Source of the DNA: Deltaproteobacteria bacterium
GTDB taxonomy: Bacteria; Desulfobacterota; GWC2-55-46
NCBI GenBank assembly: GCA_016219075.1
Contig: JACRCJ010000145.1
Coordinates: 1 to 13,043, forward strand
Direction of reading: 5' to 3'
DNA length: 13,043 nucleotides
This document shows positions 1 to 6,133 of this stretch, one piece after another (the stretch's first letter is position 1; each line of letters begins with the position of its first letter). The notes beneath the pieces are model-generated. The model saw nothing but the letters and a program-made list of their open reading frames with translations, had not been told where the DNA came from and did not search any database. The translations under genes and the position numbers were made by a program.

Positions 1-343
1 AAGCCGAAGGGGTCCTCATCGATTCGTCTATGTAGCCGGCGATGTCCTTTGCCTTGCCCTTGTACCTGGGGTCCTTGAGCCTGTCGGCGGCCGCCGAAGC
101 GACGACATCGAGCATGGGGGCCCTTTTGACCACGGGGTTGTGGCAGAGCGTACAGGTGCCCTTCCCGTTGTATATCTTCTCTCCGAGCGCGACGAACTGT
201 GGCATCGTCATGGCGCCAAGGTCAATGGCCTCTTCCTGCGGAGGAGGGGCCGGGGTTATCGGAGGTATGTATTCGCTCGCGAACAAGGCGTATACGCCTA
301 TGACTAAAAGGCTGAATATTATCACCCTTGTGAATGTTTTCAT
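1..343 (-). CDS. Membrane-anchored monoheme cytochrome c, partial (3' end off window)
   Basis: The visible 114 residues start with a hydrophobic signal or anchor (residues 5-22), then a Pro/Ala-rich linker (27-35), then a class I-like cytochrome c start, with the haem-attachment motif CTLCH at residues 64-68. The axial methionine region would lie further on or off the window. The ATG at 343 is preceded by a G-run (AGGGGGGG) that serves as ribosome binding site. It begins 12 bases after the stop of the bd-like oxidase gene, so the two are almost certainly co-transcribed. The protein should sit on the periplasmic face of the inner membrane and pass electrons to or from the oxidase; this is inferred from position. 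The fold beyond the first haem cannot be judged because the gene is cut by the window edge. Confidence 0.88.
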   Translation of the reverse strand, partial: MKTFTRVIIFSLLVIGVYALFASEYIPPITPAPPPQEEAIDLGAMTMPQFVALGEKIYNGKGTCTLCHNPVVKRAPMLDVVASAAADRLKDPRYKGKAKDIAGYIDESMRTPSA

Positions 344-355
344 CTGTGTCCCCCC

Positions 356-2290
356 CTAAACGCTTTCATTTTCGTTCTTGCCGGCAAGCCTGAGAGGCTC
401 ATAAGGGATGAAATCCGGTTTGAGCTTGCTCTCGTCCACCTGCTTTTTCGAGCTTAATTGACTGAGCCAGAATATGAAGATGACTATCGCCATGAATATG
501 ACCGTCGCGATGGAGACTACATTCGCGGCGTATCCGATAGTCGGCGTAAAGGCATCGGGGGAGTTGTCCCGCATGACGGTATACACATGCCAGTGCTGCC
601 TTATGCCAGACCTGATGAACCCCATGAGGCCCATCAGCCAGGTGAACGACACGGCGAGCAGGAAGAGTGCGTACTGGCTCCTGGCCGGCATCTTGCCCCA
701 CCGGAACGGCCCGACGTCTCCGGCGCCCTTGAGCATGAGGACATCTATCACCATGCAGCTTATGATGACTATAAGCGTGGAGGCGACCTGCGGGACGCTT
801 GAAGCGACCTTGTAGACAGTGTTGGTGAAGTACCCGTAGTAGACGCCCAAAAAGACGATATTCAGGATAGCCGCGACGAATATCGCAAGCTGCACCGCGT
901 TGCCGGCCGAGGCCCATCTGACCACCGGGACCTTGTTGGCCCGCCGGTACAGAAGGAAGCTCAAGAAGGTGAATAGCAGCATGATGTTGACGGCCGTGTT
1001 CTTCGCGGGCATGATCCCCAGGGGGCCCAGGTACGGGTGGTACTGTCCGCCGAGCATCTTAAGCTCCCAGGGCTTGAGTATCAGCGTATGCGGGGTGAAC
1101 CAGACCAGGAAGCATACGGTTATCACGGCGGCGATGTATTTTATGTACTTCGTGTAGCGAACGGCCCCGGGGCTTCTTTCCATGCCGCACCAGAGGTAGT
1201 AGTTGGCCGACAGGAAGAGCGCGCCGATCAGGACCGCCTGCGTTATGAAGAGCCACGCGAATACGCCTCCCATGAGCGTTATACCCATCTGCTGGCTGTA
1301 TGCGTATATCTCGGCCGTGAGCCAGTACCCGGCGAACGGCAGCGGAAGGAGGGCCGCTATGGCTATGAAGTTGGCGGTGTACCCCATCCAGTCGTAGTGC
1401 GCTCTTCTCTCCTCGGTCTCGGCCGTCAGGAACATGTACGCGGCGTAGGCGCCTACTATGGAGCCGCCGTACGCTATGTTGGCCACGAACCTGTGGAGGT
1501 TTATCGCGTTCCAGAGGTGGTTGTGTATGACATGCCAGACATTGCCCTGGAAGGCCCCGGCGGCGTCCACCCCGTGCGGGCTCATCGTGAAGGTGATCCA
1601 CGCGTTGGCTAGGAACATGAGCATCGTGCCTACCGCGTTAAGGAGAAGGCCTATGGTCAGGTGGACCCACTTCCTGAACCCGTAATGGAGCGCGTGCCAG
1701 CCGTAATAATATATGTACAGACACGCGCTCTCGGCGAAGAAGATGAAGGCGTACGCCAGCATCGAAGCGCCGAAGAGAGATGTCATGTACTTGAACAGGT
1801 CGGGATAGAGTATGATGAGACTGAAGGTCAGAAGCCCGCCGATTATGGCCGTGACGGAGTACGCCGTCAGACTGACCTTTATGAACTCGTAGGCCATCTT
1901 GTCGTACCGCTCGTCCTTCGTGGCCATGCCTATGGCCTCGATGATGAAGACGAATATCGGGACGGCCAGGACGAAGGCCGCGAACCAGAGATGGAGCTGG
2001 GCGACTATCCAGACAAGTATCCTGCTGTTTATCCCCCTTATTTTGGGGTAGTCCTCGGCCTTGAGCTTGGGCGCCGGGGGATAGGCGGGCTTGCCCTCCT
2101 CCCCTGCCTTCATCTCGGGGGCGGCGTGGGCCGCGGGGGCCGCCGTTTCAGAGGCGTAGACGGTATTTACAGGGCTCAGGTCCGTGTCAGTGGAAGGAAG
2201 AAAGGTCAACAGGGCTGCAAAGACAGTTAAAAAAATCAGTAAAAAGTGCGTCTTTCTCTTTACCGATTTTGAGATGAAGGATAGATTCAT
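356..2290 (-). CDS. Cytochrome bd-like oxidase subunit I (644 aa, apparently lacking the quinol loop)
   Basis: This is a polytopic membrane protein with a signal-like N-terminus (residues 15-47), an Ala/Pro-rich stretch (48-80) and about 13 further membrane helices. By-eye comparison with E. coli CydA suggests these matches: H100 in AQLHLWF for the haem ligand H19; E187 in FFAES for E107; H266 in NLHRFVANIAYGG for H186. The E99 position appears to be A179. The methionine haem ligand (M393 in E. coli) could not be placed. The loops between helices after H266 are short, so the long quinol-binding Q-loop of CydA seems absent. It is longer than E. coli CydA because of extra C-terminal helices (about 430-610) and ends in a short hydrophilic tail. 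The ATG at 2290 has a GAGGAG ribosome site. No CydB gene is seen. The likely role is oxygen reduction using electrons from cytochrome c, which is inference. Confidence 0.85.
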   Translation of the reverse strand: MNLSFISKSVKRKTHFLLIFLTVFAALLTFLPSTDTDLSPVNTVYASETAAPAAHAAPEMKAGEEGKPAYPPAPKLKAEDYPKIRGINSRILVWIVAQLHLWFAAFVLAVPIFVFIIEAIGMATKDERYDKMAYEFIKVSLTAYSVTAIIGGLLTFSLIILYPDLFKYMTSLFGASMLAYAFIFFAESACLYIYYYGWHALHYGFRKWVHLTIGLLLNAVGTMLMFLANAWITFTMSPHGVDAAGAFQGNVWHVIHNHLWNAINLHRFVANIAYGGSIVGAYAAYMFLTAETEERRAHYDWMGYTANFIAIAALLPLPFAGYWLTAEIYAYSQQMGITLMGGVFAWLFITQAVLIGALFLSANYYLWCGMERSPGAVRYTKYIKYIAAVITVCFLVWFTPHTLILKPWELKMLGGQYHPYLGPLGIMPAKNTAVNIMLLFTFLSFLLYRRANKVPVVRWASAGNAVQLAIFVAAILNIVFLGVYYGYFTNTVYKVASSVPQVASTLIVIISCMVIDVLMLKGAGDVGPFRWGKMPARSQYALFLLAVSFTWLMGLMGFIRSGIRQHWHVYTVMRDNSPDAFTPTIGYAANVVSIATVIFMAIVIFIFWLSQLSSKKQVDESKLKPDFIPYEPLRLAGKNENESV

Positions 2291-2332
2291 ATCTCGCTCC
2301 TCTATATTATTTCAGATACTGCCGCTTTACGC

Positions 2333-2446
2333 TTAACCCTTAAAAGTAAAAGAAAGACCCTGCGCGTTGAAAAGCGCCACATCGAGCAGAAGGAATATCG
2401 CCGAGCAGACAGCCAGCGCAACTACAAAAGTAACTAAAAACTTCAT
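2333..2446 (-). CDS. Small single-helix membrane protein, 37 aa, upstream of bd-like oxidase
   Basis: An unrecognised 37-residue protein: a short start (MKF), one strongly hydrophobic helix (about residues 4-28) and a short tail ending SFTFKG. The ATG at 2446 is chosen because AAGGGGG lies five bases upstream. An in-frame ATG at 2482 would add 12 mostly polar residues but has no good ribosome site. The gene ends 42 bases before the oxidase start. Size, single helix and position resemble the small accessory subunits of bd oxidases such as CydX, but no specific sequence similarity is claimed. It may be a structural subunit stabilising the haem site of the oxidase (inference). Confidence 0.65.
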   Translation of the reverse strand: MKFLVTFVVALAVCSAIFLLLDVALFNAQGLSFTFKG

Positions 2447-2499
2447 GGTTACCCCCTTATAATATTTATCGACAGATGACATGTTGAGTCCCGCGGCCG

Positions 2500-2595
2500 T
2501 TATTGATGGCCGAGGAACCAGTAGAAAAAGATTATAATGCTCACAAGGACCGCCACGAAAAGGATCGGGCCCGCTTTGCCGGAACTGTTTTCCAT
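2500..2595 (-). CDS. Small single-helix membrane protein, 31 aa
   Basis: A 31-residue reading frame starting MENSSGKAGPILF, with one membrane helix (about residues 10-28) ending YWFLGHQ. The ATG at 2595 follows a strong G-rich ribosome site (AAGGGGGG) with nine bases of spacing. It lies upstream of the 37-residue gene in the same direction and is probably the first cistron of the oxidase operon. I recognise no family. A short polar N-terminus followed by one helix and an aromatic-rich end is typical of small subunits of terminal oxidases, so it is a candidate subunit or assembly factor. It is short enough to be skipped by ordinary gene callers. Confidence 0.6.
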   Translation of the reverse strand: MENSSGKAGPILFVAVLVSIIIFFYWFLGHQ

Positions 2596-2696
2596 TGATC
2601 CACACCCCCCTTATAAGGTAGAAGTTTGTTTAAAGGCCACTCACGGTAAAATCAATCTATTGACAAATCAGCTTTTATGGATTAAGTATAAAGAAT

Positions 2697-2816
2697 ATGA
2701 TCAAACTATTGAAAAACTGGAAACCCGGCCCGACAGACATTCTGATAGTCACGGGCGCGGTCGTAAACCTCCTGGTAATAGCGGCCATACTCCTCTACTA
2801 TTTTTTCGGAAGGTAA
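2697..2816 (+). CDS. Small single-helix membrane protein, 39 aa, divergent
   Basis: The only plausible plus-strand gene. It encodes 39 residues: a basic amphipathic start (MIKLLKNWKPGPTD) followed by one hydrophobic helix (about 15-37) ending in YYFFGR. The pattern of a lysine-rich start, a Trp-Lys-Pro turn and a clean helix looks selected rather than random. The ribosome site is weak (AAAGA five bases before the ATG). It is divergent from the small genes of the oxidase operon, with 101 bases between the two starts. A longer reading frame covers the same bases in another phase, but its composition does not look like a real protein. The function is unknown; a link to the oxidase is suggested only by position. 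Confidence 0.5.
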   Translation: MIKLLKNWKPGPTDILIVTGAVVNLLVIAAILLYYFFGR

Positions 2817-2845
2817 GCGCCTTTTCATCTTTTCTGGGTACTTCT

Positions 2846-2874
2846 CTAATATCAATCCACCGTGACATTGTCAA
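2846..2874 (-). promoter_or_regulatory. Candidate sigma70-type promoter reading toward the oxidase operon
   Basis: On the minus strand TTGACA (2869-2874) is separated by 17 bases from TATTAG (2846-2851). The -35 box is a perfect consensus with ideal spacing; the -10 box matches at four of six positions. A small inverted repeat TGAC-ATT-GTCA (2863-2873) overlaps the -35 box and could be an operator. Transcription would start near 2840 and cross the complement of the 39-residue gene before reaching the first small gene, giving a leader of about 245 bases. Confidence 0.45.
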
Positions 2875-2958
2875 CACCTTTTTACTGTTTTTTGCCGGTC
2901 TCTGCCACGCAAATAACCCTGATTTCATAAGGGCATTGGCGTTAAGTGAAGCGCGAAA

Positions 2959-3033
2959 CCGGCCTGCCGGAAATCAACCCTTTATTTAAGGGCTTACGGC
3001 CCGGCCGCGCGTGGGAAAATCCAATGGGCCGGG
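2959..3033 (-). terminator. Hairpin cluster downstream of the maturation operon, possible termination region
   Basis: Three inverted repeats follow each other: CCGGC/GCCGG (2959-2970), CCCTT/AAGGG with a 5-base loop (2978-2992), and CCCGGCC/GGCCGGG with a 20-base loop (3000-3033). They lie 50-125 bases beyond the stop of the last gene of the six-gene operon. None is followed by a T-run on the minus strand, so this is not a textbook intrinsic terminator. It may be an RNA-stabilising or Rho-associated end. Confidence 0.3.
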
Positions 3034-3084
3034 TTGTCTTGGCAAGAGCCGCGTACGATGAAGAGGATATTTTTTTGCGGGCTG

Positions 3085-3795
3085 CTAAAAGATGTTTACA
3101 AGGAACCGCTTGTACTGGAGCATCAGCCCGAGCACAAGAAGAAGTCCTATTATCATGAATACAAGGGATGAGACCACGGGAGGGAGCATGGAAGTCTTTG
3201 TCTTTCGGCGGCCCTGCCTTAACCTGATGTAGATGATCACGACCGCGGCTACGAGCGTGGCGGCGGCGCACATGCCGGCGGAATAGACGAAAAGAAGGGC
3301 GAGCCCCTTGAGAGAGTTGCCCGGCATGCCGGAGAAGTTGAGTATCCCGGAGAGGACCGGGGGGATGCACGGCGAGTAGGCTATGGCGAACGAGGCCCCG
3401 ACAAGCGGTGAAAGTACCGCCGGGACATAGGCCTTCGCGTCGAACCTGCCGAGGACCGCAAGAAGTATCATCAGCGCGCCCACGGCGAGTATGAAGACCC
3501 CGGAGAAAAACTTAAGGCCCCTTATGACGCTGAATATCTCATGGTTTGAGGCGAAGCCAGGAGCGGACAGGACCGCGAAGATGAAGCTGAAACCCGCGGC
3601 TAGCCCCACGGCCGTTATGACCAGCGGGGCTACAGCCGAGCGGGCGCGCCCGCCGCTGCCGTCGATTAAAAAATAGACCGTAAGGAGGTAGGCGATGTAG
3701 AACGGAGAGAACTGCATGACGCACAGCTGCCAGACCGAGAAGAATACTCCTACCCCCCCGAAGAACGACCCTATCAGCCCCGGCGCCCCCGTCAT
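3085..3795 (-). CDS. ccdA: CcdA/DsbD-type thiol-disulfide membrane electron carrier
   Basis: A 236-residue membrane protein with about six helices, the size expected for CcdA. The family moves reducing equivalents from cytoplasmic thioredoxin across the inner membrane to periplasmic thiol proteins. The two redox cysteines are visible: C25 in QLCVMQFSPFY and C143 in YSPCIPPVLSG. The second motif is typical. The first keeps the C-V-x4-P-x-Y pattern but has Leu in place of the usual Pro before the cysteine. The ATG at 3795 overlaps the stop of the thioredoxin-like gene (ATGA) and has a GAGGAG site. It is the last gene of the six-gene operon and would reduce the two thioredoxin-like lipoproteins coded just upstream. 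A specific partner cannot be told from sequence. Confidence 0.85.
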   Translation of the reverse strand: MTGAPGLIGSFFGGVGVFFSVWQLCVMQFSPFYIAYLLTVYFLIDGSGGRARSAVAPLVITAVGLAAGFSFIFAVLSAPGFASNHEIFSVIRGLKFFSGVFILAVGALMILLAVLGRFDAKAYVPAVLSPLVGASFAIAYSPCIPPVLSGILNFSGMPGNSLKGLALLFVYSAGMCAAATLVAAVVIIYIRLRQGRRKTKTSMLPPVVSSLVFMIIGLLLVLGLMLQYKRFLVNIF

Positions 3796-4331
3796 CTCTT
3801 CTCCTCTACGGGCGCTTTTTTAGCGATAAGCTCGTCTATCCAGGCGTAGAGCTTATCCTTCTCCTCTATCTTGCCGTAAAACGCCCTCTGAATCTTGCCC
3901 TCCGGCGTTATGAAGAAGGTAGTGGGCGGGGCCAGCACCCCGAAACTTCCGCCTATGGCGTCGCCCTTGTCAAAGGCGGCCGGAAACGGGAAGGCCTGTC
4001 TCTTGACGAACTCCGAGAACCTGGACCTTGAGTCCTGGAAGCCCAATATCATGAACTCCACGCCCCCGGGGTTGTAGTCCTTGTACGCCTCCTTGAATAC
4101 CGGGGCGCTCTCGTTGGAGCACGGGCACCACTCGGCCATGAAGGTCAGGACCAGGGGCTTGCCCTTGAAGTCCTCAAGCCTTACGGTCCTGCCGTCCGTA
4201 GCCTCCACGGAAAACGCCGGGGCGCTGCCGCCTATCTTCGCAGTCGGCTCCTTTGAGCCCTTTGAGTTGCCGCTGCACCCGGCCACGATAAGGGCCAACC
4301 CGATAAGCGCGTAAAACATCCTCTGTCTCAT
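3792..4331 (-). CDS. Thioredoxin-like lipoprotein with atypical CPCS active site
   Basis: A 179-residue TlpA/redoxin-like protein. A signal peptide ends in a lipobox (LIVAGC, C19), followed by a short polar linker and the thioredoxin fold (about 33-168). The active site reads EWCPCSNE (W68, C69, P70, C71, S72). The second cysteine is one position earlier than in the standard C-x-x-C, and its usual place is Ser. The cis-proline region APPTTF (134-139) is present. The start at 4331 overlaps the preceding stop (ATGA). It should be anchored on the outer side of the inner membrane, or in the outer membrane, and act as a thiol reductant, peroxiredoxin-like enzyme or copper/thiol chaperone. The changed active site makes ordinary disulfide exchange uncertain. 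Confidence 0.85.
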   Translation of the reverse strand: MRQRMFYALIGLALIVAGCSGNSKGSKEPTAKIGGSAPAFSVEATDGRTVRLEDFKGKPLVLTFMAEWCPCSNESAPVFKEAYKDYNPGGVEFMILGFQDSRSRFSEFVKRQAFPFPAAFDKGDAIGGSFGVLAPPTTFFITPEGKIQRAFYGKIEEKDKLYAWIDELIAKKAPVEEKR

Positions 4332-4879
4332 AGCAACCTCTGTATCTCTCCGGCCAGCTCCTCTTCGGAGATGCCGCCGGAGCGTATGTAAGTTATACGC
4401 CCGTCTTTATCCACGATGAATGTCTTTGGCAGGGCGTATATCATGTACCCGCGCGATATATCTTCGGTGTCGTCCATGCCGACGGGGTACGAGATATCGT
4501 ACTTCTTTATAAAGCCCCTGACCCCTTCCTCGCTGTCCTGAACGGCCACGCCGACGAACTCCACGCCCCTTGCCTTGAAGTAGACATAGAGTTTTTCAAG
4601 GGCCGGGGCCTCGTACCTGCACGGGCCGCACCATGAGGCGAAAAAGTTGATGACAAAGGGCTTGCCGGCAAGAGCGCGGGTGTCGAACTCGCCGCCGGAG
4701 ACCGTCTTGAACTTGAAGTGCTGAACAGGGTCTCCCTCGTTCGGCATCATTTCCCTCACGCCCGGCTCCTTCTTCTCTTCAGAGGACTTCGAACACCCTG
4801 CGGGCCCGAAGACCGTGAAGACGAGGAGCATGACGCCGAGGAGACCGAGGAACCCAATCCTTTTTTTCAAATGGATCAT
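4328..4879 (-). CDS. TlpA/ResA-like thioredoxin lipoprotein
   Basis: A 183-residue protein with a signal peptide and lipobox (FGPAGC, C29), a charged linker, and a thioredoxin fold with canonical WCGPC (residues 83-87) and the cis-proline motif ALPKTF (P151). TlpA/ResA proteins reduce the haem-binding cysteines of apocytochromes c or oxidase copper sites in the periplasm. The start is set at 4879, not at an upstream ATG at 4915, because the ATG at 4879 has an AAGGGG ribosome site, makes an ATGA overlap with the stop of the cytochrome gene, and gives a normal signal peptide. Its direct reductant is probably the CcdA-like protein two genes downstream. This is the conventional member of the two-thioredoxin pair. 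Confidence 0.92.
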   Translation of the reverse strand: MIHLKKRIGFLGLLGVMLLVFTVFGPAGCSKSSEEKKEPGVREMMPNEGDPVQHFKFKTVSGGEFDTRALAGKPFVINFFASWCGPCRYEAPALEKLYVYFKARGVEFVGVAVQDSEEGVRGFIKKYDISYPVGMDDTEDISRGYMIYALPKTFIVDKDGRITYIRSGGISEEELAGEIQRLL

Positions 4880-5694
4880 CTTTCGCCCCTTAATGACGGT
4901 ATGGGAAGGTCCCACCTGAAGACCCGTTCTTTCTGCCCAGGCAGGTCCTTGAGAGCTATCTCCATGAAGCCGCTCCCGGCGTCAGACCCCTTTTCAAACC
5001 TCAACACCCCCTCAAGGTGGTGCTTGTCGCCGCTTTCGTAGACCACGCGCCAGTCAACGGGGCTGTGCACGGTTCCGTCGGCGCCCTTGAGGGTGACGAG
5101 CTTTTCAAGCTCCCACGGCTCCAACTGTCCCTGGTGGGTGTTGAGATAGACCATGAAGACGAGGTACTTGCCCGCCTCGTACTCCCTGCCCTGAAGGATC
5201 CCGCCCATGATGTCGAAGTACTCTACGGGCGAATATATTATGTCGACATAGAGGTCGCTTTCGCCGAAATCGCTCTTCCAGAGGTGGCGCTTGAGGAACC
5301 TGTTCGCCTCGGGAGAGAGTATCGTGGGGACATTGCTGCCGAGGTTCTTCTCGAGGTACCTGACTATCTCGTCCTCTTCCCTCCGGTTTATGGACGCGCC
5401 GTTTTTAGTGCGCATCCTCTCCACTATCGTCCTCCACTCCCTTGAGGTGTGCCGGGTGTTCTCTACAGCCTCCGCGCCGTGGCAGACGGCCACGCAGCTC
5501 CATTTGTAAAGCGTCTTCCTCCCGTTCTCGTCAAGCTCCGCAAGGCCATACTTGAAGGCCTTGAGCTCGATGTAGGTCGCTACGAACTCGGTCCTCGAAA
5601 GCGGAGCGGTCCGTACCAGGAGCATGAACGCCGCGAACGCGAAAAAAAGGAGTATCCCGGCGGTCAGGAGGATGGCGGCTATGATCCTTTTCAA
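4876..5694 (-). CDS. Membrane-anchored c-type cytochrome with C-x3-C-H haem motif
   Basis: A 272-residue protein with an N-terminal membrane anchor (residues 4-27), a small cytochrome c-like domain (about 50-120) and a C-terminal domain of about 140 residues that I do not recognise. The haem motif reads C67-V-A-V-C71-H72, with three residues between the cysteines instead of two. The following segment, EWRTIVERMRTKNG...EEDEIVRYLEKNLG, is typical of small cytochrome c domains; M94 may be the distal ligand. The start is TTG at 5694, overlapping the CcmH-like stop (TTGA), with GGAG eight bases upstream. It sits inside a cytochrome maturation operon, so it may be a haem-handling or electron-transfer component of that machinery rather than a respiratory end product (inference). 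Confidence 0.8.
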   Translation of the reverse strand: MKRIIAAILLTAGILLFFAFAAFMLLVRTAPLSRTEFVATYIELKAFKYGLAELDENGRKTLYKWSCVAVCHGAEAVENTRHTSREWRTIVERMRTKNGASINRREEDEIVRYLEKNLGSNVPTILSPEANRFLKRHLWKSDFGESDLYVDIIYSPVEYFDIMGGILQGREYEAGKYLVFMVYLNTHQGQLEPWELEKLVTLKGADGTVHSPVDWRVVYESGDKHHLEGVLRFEKGSDAGSGFMEIALKDLPGQKERVFRWDLPIPSLRGER

Positions 5695-6131
5695 CCCCTC
5701 TTCTCCCCGCCCTTTTTCTTAGAGAACCTCCGCACCAGAAGGAATACTCCGAAAAAGAGCGCAAGGAGCCAGACAGCCGCACCGCCTGCGAGCAGCACCC
5801 ACTCCCCGGTGTCAAACCCTCTGGTGTACTGGTAGAACTTGCCCCTTATCCTCTTCGCCGGGGTTATCCTGCACGCGTCCCCGTACTTCGCTATGAACGC
5901 CCCGACTATCTCTTCCTTGGTCTTTCCGGCCTTTATCTGCTCGCCGATCTGGTCTTTCCACTCAAGTCCGCAGCTCATGTTGCAGTCTTCAAGCACCAGG
6001 GGGCAGTCGCACGGGCACTCAAGCTCACTTGCCACCTCCTGCACGGTGACAGATAAAGAGACTGCCGGGAGCAAAAGCACGAACACGCCAAAAAACGCCG
6101 CGATCACGGCGCTCAGTATCAACCCTCTCAT
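5691..6131 (-). CDS. ccmH: CcmH/CycL-like cytochrome c maturation protein with CPCDC motif
   Basis: A 146-residue protein with a signal peptide (about 1-27), a soluble thiol domain, a C-terminal helix (about 111-133) and a basic tail, the layout of CcmH/CycL/NrfF. The stretch ELECPCDCPLVLEDC followed by KAGKTKEEIVGAFIAKYGD matches the CcmH pattern of redox motif plus three-helix bundle. Standard CcmH has LRCxxC; here the cysteines are C39, C41 and C43, with two more at C50 and C54 and one at C87. Family members reduce or relay disulfides of apocytochrome c during haem ligation. ATG at 6131 is preferred over TTG at 6137 because AAGGA lies six bases upstream of the ATG; this leaves a 2-base gap after the preceding stop. 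Confidence 0.85.
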   Translation of the reverse strand: MRGLILSAVIAAFFGVFVLLLPAVSLSVTVQEVASELECPCDCPLVLEDCNMSCGLEWKDQIGEQIKAGKTKEEIVGAFIAKYGDACRITPAKRIRGKFYQYTRGFDTGEWVLLAGGAAVWLLALFFGVFLLVRRFSKKKGGEKRG

Positions 6132-6133
6132 CT

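Larger units (their letters stand above)
2817..3084. other. Intergenic region with promoter and a cluster of hairpins
   Basis: This stretch of 268 bases between the divergent small gene and the CcdA-like gene has no convincing coding frame. It holds the minus-strand promoter at 2846-2874 and, at 2959-3033, three close inverted repeats. The right-hand end downstream of the CcdA-like stop has no other structure that I can see. Confidence 0.6.

Noticed and set aside
42..359. Plus-strand open frame of 105 codons over the cytochrome c gene
   Set aside because: It is antisense to a clear cytochrome with CTLCH, and its protein has no recognisable pattern.
2447..2605. N-terminal extension giving a 90-residue version of the 37-residue membrane protein
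   Set aside because: The extension reads out of frame through the 31-residue gene, lacks membrane-protein character, and the ATG at 2446 has a much better ribosome site.
2660..2692. Plus-strand TTGACA followed by TATAAA as a promoter for the 39-residue gene
   Set aside because: The spacing is 21 bases and the -10 box lies only five bases from the ATG, so it is not a convincing promoter.
2537..2989. Plus-strand open frame of 150 codons
   Set aside because: It overlaps the 39-codon membrane protein in another phase and the opposing small gene, and has the mixed composition of a chance frame.
2942..3370. Minus-strand open frame of 142 codons overlapping the CcdA-like gene
   Set aside because: It is an out-of-frame reading of the CcdA-like coding sequence, rich in Arg, His and Pro.
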